NCBI GenBank assembly: GCA_026873275.1
Contig: JANTUC010000013.1
Location: forward strand, 496,001 to 560,000
DNA: 64,000 bases
Source: Pseudopithomyces maydicus
Taxonomy: Eukaryota > Ascomycota > Dothideomycetes > Pleosporales > Didymosphaeriaceae
Direction of reading: 5' to 3'
The notes below the pieces were generated by a model. It saw only the letters and a program-made list of their open reading frames with translations, was not told the origin of the DNA and did no database searches. Positions within the stretch are counted from its first letter, which is position 1; every line of letters begins with the position of its first letter. This document shows positions 1 through 10,326 of this stretch, piece by piece. The position numbers and the translations under genes are program-made.

Positions 1-371
1 CTACACGATCTGGAGGCGGGATTTCTAGCGGGTCCGAGATTCCCCTCTCAAGCTCGATATAGCAGCAGGAGCAGCGCCAGCTCTCTGACGGCCCTGCCCT
101 ATATCGGATGTTTGCCGGATGCGAATTACTCCAGCTCGGATATACAGGATGTTGCCTCGGAGCGGTCGACATGGTATAAAGGCAGCATAAAGAGCAAGGC
201 CGCGAGTAAAAAAGGAAACGCTTCAACAAATAATCAGATAAAAAAGCTTAATTTGTAAATAATTCAATTCTACATCCTGGGCTTGATCCCGGCATTCAAC
301 CAGCTAATCCAGCAACCCAACGCCATACTTTCAAACATCTTCTACATATTTATACTGAAGAAAGTAACCAT
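1..371. other. Intergenic, no gene seen
   Basis: No convincing reading frame on either strand. The stretch lies downstream of the LURP-one-like gene, which ends at 372 on the minus strand, and probably holds its 3' untranslated region. Confidence 0.5.
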
Positions 372-1124
372 CTAAATTGCTCCAACAACCACCGCATTGG
401 CTACGCCAGCATTCGCGACTCCCGCCGCCCCCGCCTCCCTCTGCTCCCTCTCAATACGCACATAGCACATCCCGACCGCGAGCAGGATATCCATCCCCGG
501 CGCCACATTCAGCACGTCCTCCCTGCGCATGTGCTTCCACTTCTCGTGCACCGACATGGTAGCCACCACGTGCCCGTTCCAGCACAAGCCCCACTCCTGA
601 TCGAGCACCTTTGGCTGAACGAGGACGGCCTGCTCGTCGGCGGGGGAGGGGAAGATGGTCAGGCCTGTGCACAAATACCATTTAGCACGCATAAATACAC
701 ACATGCATGGAACTTCCAACTACCAGAGTCCCAGATCAGGTCAGGTCAGGTCAGGCATCAACACATACCATACTCGGCCCCCTCCACCCCCTATGCACCT
801 TCACCCTCCACGCCTCCCTCCCCTCGGGCGTCTTCCCGAAATACTCCTCCTTCCCGCTCCACCTATGCACGTGCCGGACGACGCGCAGCACCTCATCCCC
901 CGAGGTCGGCGTGCGGAATACCATTTCGTGGCGCTGCTCCTCGCGGGCCGTGAGGTAGGGCGAGCCCTGGTTGGTGATGGTGAGGGCGCTTTTGGTGGTC
1001 CAGGAGGAGCTGGTGTCTTTGAAGTGGAGGAGGAGGGGGTGTGGGTCGTGGAGTTTGGGGAGTGGAGAGAGAGGCCTGGTGGGGGGAGGGCGGCGAGGGG
1101 AGGGGGTGGTGGTGCGGGAGACAT
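372..1124 (-). CDS. LURP-one-related / tubby C-terminal-like protein (frame broken near 5' end)
   Basis: Two exons on the minus strand: 1124-774 and 664-372, with an intron at 773-665 (a second donor at 764 is possible). The product, about 214 residues, resembles the LURP-one/DUF567 family, whose members fold like the tubby C-terminal domain and whose biochemical role is mostly unknown. Family-like features are the central HEMVFRTPTSGDEVLRVVRH strand region and the C-terminal segment with DILLAVGMCYVRIEREQ. The start ATG at 1124 opens a proline-rich leader that is out of frame with the conserved part. One extra base in the run of six G (plus strand) at 1081-1086 would join them, and the exon lengths then sum to a multiple of three. 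I take this as a probable consensus error; a real frameshift is the alternative. Family assignment is moderate. Confidence 0.6.
736..755. repeat. TCAGG x4 microsatellite
   Basis: Four perfect tandem copies of TCAGG, lying inside the intron of the LURP-one-like gene. Confidence 0.85.
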
Positions 1125-1698
1125 GATGTTACTTTCTATTCCAGTGGTTTGGATGGGGGCTGGGTTTGAGGTGGTGATTGAGGAGTTAGTGGTGGGAAGG
1201 ATTGAGAAACGATTGTGAGAGGGTTGGAAGATGGAGATGCGGTGCGGATGTCATGGTCGGTGGGACGCCGTCTTCTTATATCCAGATTTCAAACTGTGCG
1301 TTGTACAATGGTTCAGATTAGGAACGGTATATTCGTGATAGTGAAGCTGAGAAAGTAAGAACTTCGAGTACGAATAGAGTAATTTGAATGGCCAAGACTG
1401 GATGCTTGAGTAAGTGTGCGGCTGAATGGTACATGGGGGTTTCCGAATGGAGGTTAGTGGTAGAGGTGGATACTTGAGGCTGTGGTTTAGAGCATGTGTT
1501 CAGGATCGGAACACTGCCACGACGGAGTGGTGCCGTTATTTTATTTTACCTCGGAAGTCTGCACAGTTAAAAATCCTACATCACATATGCAAAGAAGAGC
1601 AGTATATCAATGCGGTAAGAAACATACCATTAGCTATACATACTGAGTAACCACGGCCGCCCCTACTCACAACCCCCTCGTTTACTCTGACCACCCCA
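1125..1698. other. Intergenic, promoter side of the LURP-one-like gene
   Basis: No conserved coding signal. The minus strand just upstream of 1124 is pyrimidine-rich, as is common in fungal core promoters. The other end is the 3' flank of the cyclase-family gene. Confidence 0.45.
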
Positions 1699-2757
1699 TC
1701 AAAACACCGCCAAAGCATTCGGAGGACTCCCAACTCCACCCGGTATATTCCCCGGTGAACTAGTCAGCAAAAACGTCCACCTCTTCTCCGCCACACACTT
1801 CTCGCTCAGCCCTTCCAGATCCCAAAGCTCGCCAATGGGCATCCCCCACAACGGAAGCATACTCGCGTGTAAGCTCTCCCCCGCGCTCTCCGGCGGCCAC
1901 ACCTCGAAATTCGCATTATCGGACGCCGCAGCAGCAAAGTAATTATCGTGCAGGAAATCTTTCATCGACGACGAAGCTGCAAGCCCGGCGTAATGATCCT
2001 CAGAGACACCGTTAGATCTCTCCGAGCGATCGATCTGCGACCCTGCGGATAGAGAGAGGTAGCGATGCAGCCAGCCGGTACGCACGAGGAGGACGTCGCC
2101 TGTTTGGAACGAAACGCCTTGGTGCTTTGCGCAAGCTTGGAGGTCTTCGACGGTGATTTCGTGCCTGGAGAAAGGGTCGTAGGATTTACCGGTCGCGTTT
2201 GCCCAGCGGAATATATCTAGCAGGACACCCCGACCGACGATGCCGTGTTTCGCCCAGGCATCTATGCCTAGTTTTCTCGTGGCTTCCAGCTCTTCGTCTT
2301 CATCGCCTAGTATCTCGTGGGAGAGTACGCCGTTGTAGAAGTATCCCGTCTTGGGGTCTGCATAGTGACGGAATCCGTCCCATTGGCTTGAGGCCTGCGT
2401 GTTCAAGGCGTAAGAGTCGTCGAAGGTGTTGGGGGCTGTGGAATGGATCTCGTGTTTGATGGGTTTCCGGTCGAAGAATGGAGGGCGAGGGACGTCCAAG
2501 GGAAGGTTGAGGGAGATGACTTCGCCAGTGTGGACGTTATCATGGGTAGCTTTGCGGATACGGAGTGGTGTGAGGAGGTTGAGCCTTCCTAGCTAATGAG
2601 TGGATTAGTCATTGGATCATGTAGAGTGAGGAAAGTGCGAATGTACCTCGTCGCTTCCTCCCCAGAACCAAGCCGCTCCTTCAGGTGTTCCAGCTATGTG
2701 TGGGAGAGCGGCACGCTTGGGAAAGGTTGCAGCGTCGCCGTTGGGATCTAGTCGCAT
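1699..2757 (-). CDS. Cyclase-family (kynurenine formamidase-like) protein
   Basis: Two exons on the minus strand, 2757-2647 and 2592-1699, with a 54-nt GT-AG intron at 2646-2593; the product is about 334 residues. It belongs to the Pfam cyclase family (PF04199), metal-dependent hydrolases related to bacterial kynurenine formamidase. Recognisable fungal-branch segments are AAWFWGGSDE and LGRLNLLTP near the N-terminus, NTQASSQWDGFRHY in the middle, and GDVLLVRTGW and MLPLWGMPIGELWDLE towards the end. In the bacterial enzymes the middle segment carries an HxGTHxDxPxH metal motif. Here it reads as a Gln/Ser/Trp/Asp version that keeps only part of it, so the substrate and even the catalysis are uncertain. 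The start was chosen because the upstream exon joins in phase and begins with MRLDPNGDA. Family confidence is high; function is open. Confidence 0.82.
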
Positions 2758-3136
2758 GGTGATGGTTGAGTGGATGCATTACGGAGCTTGATAGCGAGGA
2801 GATATGTTCAAGTATGTGGTCGCGTGAGGATCTGGTGTTTCTGATGCAGGGTCGCGCGGATTCCGTCATTGCTCCGTAACGGTGGCCACCACTAACCCCG
2901 CGCCCCATTGTTTTGTCGTGCCGTTCCGTACCTGGTAAAGCACAGCATCGAGATATGCGGAGATCATTGAACTTGCTCCGGCAAAAGAGTATGGTATTCC
3001 AAGCTTCTAGATATCTATTCGAGGCTGCTGGTCGTAGCTTCTCGTCCCATAAACGCCGCTAATGCTTCTATTCCGTATCATACCTGTTGTTATACACTCA
3101 TCCCTGGCCCCTATCGTACTATTATACACATATATC
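2758..3136. other. Intergenic
   Basis: Promoter side of the cyclase gene and 3' flank of the carrier gene. No conserved reading frame was seen. Confidence 0.4.
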
Positions 3137-4638
3137 CTACAAAGCTGCATCCGGATTGGACATTTGCTCGAAATATTTCACCAGCGTCTGGTATAGCACC
3201 AGCATGGTTCCGCTCTGTACACTCGTCCACACACCTCTTGGCCCGACGCCTCGGAAACAGCCCCAAATTCCTTCTGTCTGGTATATGATCCGGAGACCGC
3301 GTATGACGGAGGAGGTATCGAGCGTCGCGGCGCCGTGTGCTTTGAGGGTGGTAGAAGGACCTGACGTCGATATCGGACGGTTCGACTGACTTGAGGACTT
3401 GCTCGATGTTGCGGATGTGGAGTGTTTTGAAACCGAAGCAGGTGATAGTGTGGCTTTTGGAGGCTGCGCTGCCGCGGAAGATGTGCTCGGTTGCTGCGTC
3501 TGTATCCTCGTCTTTACCACATCCAGTGGTGTGGTTATGACTCCTGCCATTCCTCCTGCACTCGCTGCAGTTAAAATTTCCAGCGGTAACCCGATATTAT
3601 TTGAACCCATGTAGTTTTTGGCCCACTGTCTTTCCTCCTCGTAAAATGCGAACTGTAGTGCGGAAAAGGGGAGATCGCGCCAGAGGGTGGCCTTGTATCC
3701 GTAGAAGAGTGCGCCAAAGCCTTCAGATCGTGCGATGGTGCGGGCGGCATCTAAGGTGGAACGATAGTTGTAACCCGAGTTGAAGTAGGGATTGTTATGG
3801 CGGCCCTGAAGCTGGAGGCGGGTTTTGAGTACTTCGGACGGGACGTAGACGGGCGCGGCGGCGAGATCAGCTACGAGGCCTGGATGGTATCAGTACTGTG
3901 TTTATTCCACATTTCGGTCGCAGCTTCTGCTCAACGTACCGGCTGTGAAGTACGAGATGGAAGGCGCAACGCCGTAGTCGATCATCAGACGTTTGCTCCA
4001 CTCGTACGTCCCGAAGAAGGCACATGTGCCCAGAAACGATCCAACGAAAGCCGGCTGCACTCCGCCATACAAGCCGCGACTTATGCCTTCCTGGCGCCAG
4101 ATGGTGTAGTATGTGTTGCCCATGGAAGTGTACTTGGGCGGCATGTGCGGGTCGCCCTGTTGTCGCGTCTTTACGGTATCCAACGAGTGCATCAGCATGT
4201 CGCCCGTGGTGCCTCCTATTCCACCAGCGAGTATTGCCTGCAACATTCGGTCAATTAGGTTCGGTCATTCGCAAATCCGGGGTGAGGGCATACATGGAGA
4301 TAGGGCGGGCGGGCCAGCTCACTGTCCACCTCAACCTCATCCGCACCGGTCTTCTCTTTCATATTCTGCAGCGATCCGAGGCTATCCATGGCACTCTCTC
4401 GGGCTTTCGGACCATCGTCTGCGAGTCTGTTCGGGATCGAAGGACCAAACCAATCGGACAGGCTTCCTAATACCATGGGCAATGCAGGAACGAGGGATGC
4501 GCTTTCCAATACCAGAACAACAGCAAGACACGCAAGGACCAGACAAGCAAAGGCGAACAAGAGTAATGCGAGATGTGAAGGAGTGACGTGAGGGGGGTGA
4601 GCCCGTGTCGCCGTCGTCTCTTCGAAAATTCTAGCCAA
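3137..4638 (-). CDS. Mitochondrial carrier family protein (Mme1/YMR166C-like)
   Basis: Three exons on the minus strand: 4638-4294, 4237-3940 and 3879-3137, with introns of 56 and 60 nt. The joined length is 1386 nt, giving 461 residues. The protein has three solute-carrier repeats. The signature PX[D/E]XX[K/R] appears as HSLDTVKTRQQ (with Ser for Pro), VPSEVLKTRLQ and TPLDVVKTRIQ. The pattern matches the yeast YMR166C (Mme1) group, implicated in inner-membrane magnesium export; that role is family knowledge, not shown here. Between repeat three and the last helix there is a long Ser/Thr-rich insertion (about 60 residues) typical of filamentous-fungus orthologs. The start is uncertain. From 4638 the protein would begin with a hydrophobic leader; an in-frame ATG at 4473, just before SLSDWFGPS, is a good alternative. 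Confidence 0.88.
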
Positions 4639-5063
4639 GACCAGCCGAACCTAAGCCGCCCAGGAACCCTGACGGCGAGCAGCACAAGCACAGGCACGGC
4701 CCGGACGCGATAAGGACGATTAGAGAGCTATCGATTCGCACCACGCCCGACGTAATTGCAGCGCCCGCCAGCAGAAACAGTGAAAAAAATCCCTCAGCGC
4801 GCAGAATGACACGCGAATTATGTCAAGCGGGCCCAGCGACGTCGGATGGAGCTAAGCGCCGGGCGCCGTCACGTGTAGCAGCCGGCGATCCATCGGGTTG
4901 TTTACTTTGAGCGTGTGTGTGTTGGGCCGAGCTTCTTCACTCGCACACTACTACAACACGCCCACCACCCACGCGCAAAACCACCCCGCCCCGCCTTTAT
5001 TTTTGACTTGGAATACACAGCTGCAGTCGCCTTGCCCACGCGATCCCGCCTGTGCCCTCGACC
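4639..5063. promoter_or_regulatory. Divergent intergenic region (carrier / SAP-like gene)
   Basis: A 425-bp spacer between head-to-head genes, so it should carry both promoters. It is GC-rich and includes a CACGTG-type box near 4871. No other element was assigned. Confidence 0.4.
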
Positions 5064-6319
5064 ATGTCCCACTCCTGGCTGCAACGCAAGCGCAAAGGCG
5101 AGCTCATCGAGCTTGCTCAACGCGCCAATATTCCCGAGTGAGCAGCCCTGCCCATTGACGCGTCATGTGCCTCAGCTAACACTGCTTGCCCACCAGCGCC
5201 GACACGCTCTTGAAAGACGACCTGGTCACCGCTCTGGAACGGACGCTCGAAGCCAACGAGACCACCTTCGCCAAACAACGCGTTTTCAGCGAGTACTATG
5301 GCCGCAGCTCCCCCATCAAGCGCGAGCGCTCGTCGCCCGAGCTCTTCACTGCGACCTCGACGCGCACCAGACGCCAGACCCTGAACAAGATCAGCGACAG
5401 GTAAGCCTGCCACCAGACGCGTCATGCGCCGGCACTGACGGAAGTATGAAGCCCACCAGAGCTCGCGAGCACGCCCGACAAGCCAGCTCTCGTCTCGCGC
5501 GCTCTTGCGCGTACCCCTCGTGAAGTCGCCTCGGTCGCGCGACGCGTTTCTGAGCGCGTTCAAGAGGCTACTCCCAAGGTCCCTACTCCCAAGGTCGCTG
5601 CTCCCAAGGTTGCTACTCCGCACATTCCTGCCCCACGCGTCGCAGAGGTCGACATTCCCGCCTCGCCCGCACAGCTCGCGGAAATTGCCGACGAGTCCTT
5701 CCAGGCCGTCAAGGAGAGAGCCACCGAGCTCTGGGACAAGACGCACATCGACGAGTGGAAGGAGTGGCTGCGCGAGACAGCCAGCTCTGTCAGCGCCATC
5801 CAGACCCTCATCTTGATCACCGAGGCCACGGCTCTACAGTGGAACACGCTCTCCGACACTCACTATCTCACAAACACCCCGGTCGCCGCTGGCAGGTCTT
5901 TCGAAGTCCGCATTCCTAACCTCACCAAGCTCGCTGGCTCAGGCTGGTGGGGCCCCGCAACGCTGTGGTCCGTAACGAACTGGGCTCTCCCGCTGCTTTT
6001 CTCGTATTTCTTCAACCTCACCCTGCGCACCAACACGAAGCACAAGTCGTCAAGGAACCAGTACACCATTGATCCCTTCACTTTCAACATTGCCAAGGCC
6101 ATCCTTGCTTACAGCGCCTACTACGTCTACACCACTGCCGACGCCTCGCTCGCGGGTCAGCCGAATACGATCCTCGCGCAGACGCCAGGCTGGGGTCCGT
6201 TCTCTGAGGAGTCTGTCGTTACAGTTCGCGACAACATTCTGGGCGGCTATTACGGCATTCAGATCGGCAGCGTTGTAGGCTTGCTCGTCAGCCTGTACGA
6301 CGCCGCACTTAAGAAATAG
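5064..6319 (+). CDS. SAP-like domain membrane protein
   Basis: Three exons: 5064-5137, 5197-5400 and 5452-6319. The joined length is 1146 nt, 381 residues. The N-terminus (MSHSWLQRKRKGELIELAQR to about residue 50) has the helix-extended-helix look of SAP-type DNA-binding motifs used in chromatin and nuclear-envelope proteins. A basic Ser/Arg linker and a run of PKV/APK repeats follow (about residues 140-160). The C-terminal half has hydrophobic segments (for example LWSVTNWALPLLFSYFFNLT and IGSVVGLLVSLYDAAL) that look like membrane spans. A fungal nuclear-envelope or other membrane anchoring role is plausible, but I do not recognise a characterised ortholog. The second intron's acceptor (ATGAAG at 5446-5451) was chosen because it alone keeps the frame. 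Confidence 0.72.
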
Positions 6320-6884
6320 AGCTCACTACTGTGACACGGACAATTATGACCTCTTGGAGGTAAACGGCTGGAATGAATCAGAAAGGAGTATGTATCACCG
6401 ATACCTCCACTACGGCGTTCAGTAAACGGGATTTCACTTGCTTTTTCGGCGCGCACCTGGTTGAACTGGTATTAGCATGGAAGGGGGATTGGCGTTGGAG
6501 GCCGTTTCCACGATACTGGATCAGAGGTATCTCTGTCTTGGCCCTGCTGCCATTCTTAACTCTTACAATTTATATTATTTCCATTATCCTAGCTCCAGCT
6601 CGTTGCTCGTTTCGGATAAGTGCTCGGTGGGGCAGCCAGGCACATGGGTACCCTTCACCTTTCTCCGATCATGGCCCCCCGCATCTCCGCAATCATGCCC
6701 GCGTCGTCCCTGCAGCGTTCGGCATATATACCTCCGGCATGGGGAGCTGTGGCCGGGTTTCTGTTGATTAGGAATGCCTTGAGATATCTTTAATCCTTTT
6801 CTGACTCAGAGTGCATACCTCGCTGCTGAGCTTCGCTCTTTCCGTCCTAATCTGAAAGCTAATATCTACCCTGCCGTACCCCAA
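6320..6884. other. Intergenic
   Basis: 3' flank of the SAP-like gene and promoter side of the monooxygenase. No conserved coding signal was found. Confidence 0.4.
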
Positions 6885-8469
6885 ATGCCCCCCACTCTCT
6901 CCGTAGCAATCGTCGGCGCAGGCCTCTCCGGCCTCTCCACCGCAATCCAATGCGCCCTCTCGGGCCACTCCGTCACTGTTTTCGAAGCAGCACACGGCCT
7001 CGCTGAAGTATGTACCTTCCTCTCTTCCCTTCCCCCTCCATCCCCTCTCCTTCCCATCTCCCCTTCCCCCCACCCGCCCATACATACATACAACCCACAA
7101 ATCTAACCCCTCCCCCAATCTAGATCGGCGCCGGCCTCCAACTCACCCCCAACGCAACCCGCCTCCTCCTCTCCTGGGGCGTCTACCAATCGCTCCCCGC
7201 CCCCTGCGAACCTGCAACCTGCACCGTGTACTCGTACAAGGGAAACGTCCTCGCGCACGAAGACGGGTTCGCAAGCAGGTGCAAGCAGAGATACGGCGCC
7301 CCGTTCGCGGATGTGCATCGCGGGGATCTACAAAGGGAGTTGGTGAAGAGGGCGGAGGAGTTGGGCGTTGAGGTGGTGCTGGGGGCGAGGGTCGTGGGGG
7401 TTGAGGTTGATGTCCCCGTGGAGGAGGAAGGAGAGGATGAGGATGAGGAAAAAGGGGGAGAGGGGGAAGGGGAGAGGGGGTAAATGGAGGAGCGACAGGA
7501 AACAAAGGGAAAAAACGAACCCTCGCTCAGCTCAAGCTTCACGACGGCCGCATCTACGAAGTCGACCTCCTCATCGCCGCAGATGGTCTCTGGAGCACTT
7601 GCCGTAGCATATACCTCGGGCGCCGCGACGCCCCGCTTCCGACGGGCGACCTGGCGTATAGAATCGTGCTCCCTGTTGAGCGGATCGAGGATGAGGAGTT
7701 GAAGCGCATGGTGACGGAGCCGGGGGTCAGGTTTTGGATTGGCCCCGATGCGCATGTAGTCGCGTATAGTCTCCGGGGTGGGAGTCTGTATAACGTGGTG
7801 CTGCTGGTGCCGGATGATCTGGGGGAGGGGGTGTCGAGGGTAGAGGGCGGGGTGGAGGAGATGAGGGGGTTGTTTGAGGGGTGGGATGAGCGGTCAGTAC
7901 TTCCCCCTCGTTCTTCTTCCTACCATCGGCTTTTGCGATGAACCTTAGGCATGCGTACTGACGAATGGCAGACTAACCCACCTCCTCTCCCACGTCTCCA
8001 AAGTCGACAAATGGAAACTCATGCACCGCGAAGAAATGCCCTCGTGGGTGAACCCCGAGTCCAACCTTGTCTTCGTCGGCGACGCATGCCACCCCATGCT
8101 CCCCTACCTTGCCCAAGGTGCAAACTCCTCCATCGAAGACGGCGCCGTCCTAGGCCTGCTACTCGCGCCGTCCAACTTCAAGTCCAAAGCCGAGCTTCCG
8201 GCAACGCTGCAGCTGTTTCAGAAGCTGCGCAAGGCGCGGGGGAGGCCATCGCGAGGGAGACGTTCAAGCAGAGGAGGGATTTCCACTTGAGGGATGGCGA
8301 GGAGCAGCAGGAGAGGGATAGGGTGTTTGAGAGGTGGTTGGGGAGGGGCGAGGAGTTGGAGGAGAGTAAGGAGGGGTTTCCGTCGAGGTGGACGTGTCCG
8401 GTTGTGCAGCCGTGGTTGTATGGGTATGATGCTGAGAAGGAGGTTAGGGATGCGGTTGGTGCGAGATGA
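6885..8469 (+). CDS. FAD-dependent monooxygenase, salicylate hydroxylase type (two frame breaks)
   Basis: Three exons: 6885-7007, 7124-7892 and 7972-8469, about 463 residues. It shows the class A flavoprotein monooxygenase landmarks: the GxGxxG dinucleotide fold (VAIVGAGLSGLSTAI) at the N-terminus, the LLIAADGLWS (DG) motif in the middle, and the FVGDACHPMLPYLAQGAN (GD) motif near the C-terminus. Such enzymes hydroxylate aromatic or polyketide substrates using NAD(P)H. The frame breaks twice, in the G5 run at 7476-7480 (inside an acidic Glu/Gly-rich insertion) and in the G5 run at 8238-8242 (within the conserved LRKARG region). One added G at each site restores the frame, and the joined exons are then a multiple of three. 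Consensus error is my preferred reading; pseudogenisation is the alternative. It lies 1.9 kb upstream of, and parallel to, the polyketide synthase, so it could tailor that product. Confidence 0.78.
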
Positions 8470-10326
8470 GGGGAGGGCTTAGTTGCGTTCGTATTCGGGG
8501 TTAGCGAGGGGTGGGTGGACCGTAGTGGCTGAAAGTTCGATTCGATGGCGAGGCTGGATAAGACACCGCTGGTGATTATCCCTTATACTATTCACGAAGC
8601 GAAACATCCATTATCGTGCGTCTGCAACCACTATCGTTTTTCAGTGTATTTACTATCTTCGTGAGGGCCTGATCATATCATCCCGGGACCAGCCGCGGAT
8701 CCCGTAGACTACCCAGAGCGGGGCATCATTTACTGGGCTTTCAAAATCCGTAATCATCTTCCAGTCCACTCATCAGCTTCATGAGGATCCAGTTCGTCTT
8801 ACCTCGGTTCGACATCGCCGAACAGCAGTTTGATCGAGCCTCGGTGCCGGATACTGCGGGCTCCGAATACTTGGCAATGATTGGGGTATCTGAGACCCGA
8901 TGAGTAAGTGCAGGCAGCCATTGCACATCGGGAGGTGGTATCCCTCTAATTATTGTTTGTCATATAAATGTTGCGTGATCTGATCGATCCAGTCTTCACG
9001 ACAGAGGGCAGAAAGTTGCCAGACTCTGCAGCTTCCTATTTTCGACCATATAGCTCATGTGCCAGCAAAGCCACGGGTTCTGCGCTAGGTTATATCGCAC
9101 GTAAGCTGGGGTACTTCGTGACCATGTATGCTATTTCAACTCTCGGTGGAAGAAAAACTTGGAGGCATCGAAAGGCATCTAAATGCTAGAAGCTACCTAT
9201 TCAGTTTTGGGCAAACCTCATCATGTGAAAAGTATCCTCGTTCCTGCAAAAAGAAAAGAAAGTCAACCGCTCGGTCGTACTACCTATCTCCTGAACTCCA
9301 TCACAGTCATTCGATGCTATTCCGAGCTGAAACCTGCCTAGCCAATCACTTCAATCGAGCGTTTAAGGTTGGAACTACCACGCGTGCGAGTAGGGATCAT
9401 GCTCCTGTGATTTCCATGGTGTCACTTTGTAGAGTTAGCGGATGAGTTAGCGATGAGTTAGCGCCAACGCTGTGCATCCTTCCTCCGCAGTTTCCAGCAG
9501 TGTCTCGTGAAGCGAGGAATACCCATGCTCCCATCGTTACCACATTTTTCTTGCTGACCACCTCCCTACATAAGATTCCTTGGATTGTTACTGCGCGATC
9601 TCCGATCTCGTCGTTGAACTCCTTGTGTGGTCATAGCACTGGGTCTTGTGCTGTATCATTTACCTATCTGGATGCTACATGGGTCGTGTAATCAGTCACC
9701 ACGATCTGCCCACTGAACTTGAGGTACAAAAATCATACTCATTGGACAGAGTTATGCTCTTGTGAGCGTCGGATTGACAGATGATTGCTTGCCTAACTGT
9801 CGCGAAGTATGGCGGCGATTCTTGAACGGCTTCCTCCGGCTCTCCGCGAAGAGCTCGAGGACCACAGCATGTCTTACAAACTTATTAGCCACATTGAGAC
9901 ATCAGCTCGCGCCACGGTTCTGTATTAACATGTTTGCGTGACCAAGACAGGCGCTTTCATAGGCCATGGAGAGGTACAATATGCATGTGGCGCGTAATGC
10001 CGGGAACGGTGCCTGGTGTCTGCCGGAGTAGCTCGCACCCGAGAGTTGAAGACATTGGCATTCACGCAAAAATCAATCCCATTCGATAGGGTGAATGTCT
10101 CGTGCGTCAGATGCAGTCAGTTGTGCATAGCGGCCATGCACTCCCGAGTCAAAAGTTCTCGGCGAGACCCTCACCTTAGCCCGCAGGGAAATAGCGAATA
10201 CGAACCGTCAACGTATCGCACGATACCCCATTGCCCAAATCAGGGAGAGCCATGTTCTAGTCGCTGGACCATGTTATTTCGGCCGAATTCCACGGGTGGC
10301 TCTACTCGTCACCCACTCTTGCCAAA
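8470..10326. other. Long intergenic region upstream of the polyketide synthase
   Basis: About 1.86 kb without a gene I can support. A 39-codon frame starting at 9808 (MAAILERLPPALREELED) vaguely resembles the start of fungal LPPELR-type proteins but is too short to call. The rest shows no conserved coding signal; the part next to 10327 must hold the promoter of the synthase. Confidence 0.45.
9432..9463. repeat. Short tandem repeat, ATGAGTTAGCG-like x3
   Basis: Three near-perfect consecutive copies of an 11-12 base unit (GATGAGTTAGCG) in the spacer upstream of the polyketide synthase. Confidence 0.7.

Noticed and set aside
7481..7534. GTAAAT...TCAG as an intron of the FAD monooxygenase
   Set aside because: It has good size and ends but joins in the wrong phase. 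The conserved LKLHDGRIYEVDLLIAADG region is reached only by a one-base correction in the preceding G run.
8171..8222. GTCCAA...TTTCAG as an intron explaining the second monooxygenase frame break
   Set aside because: The phase does not match and it would remove conserved sequence (LFQKLRKARG lies across it).
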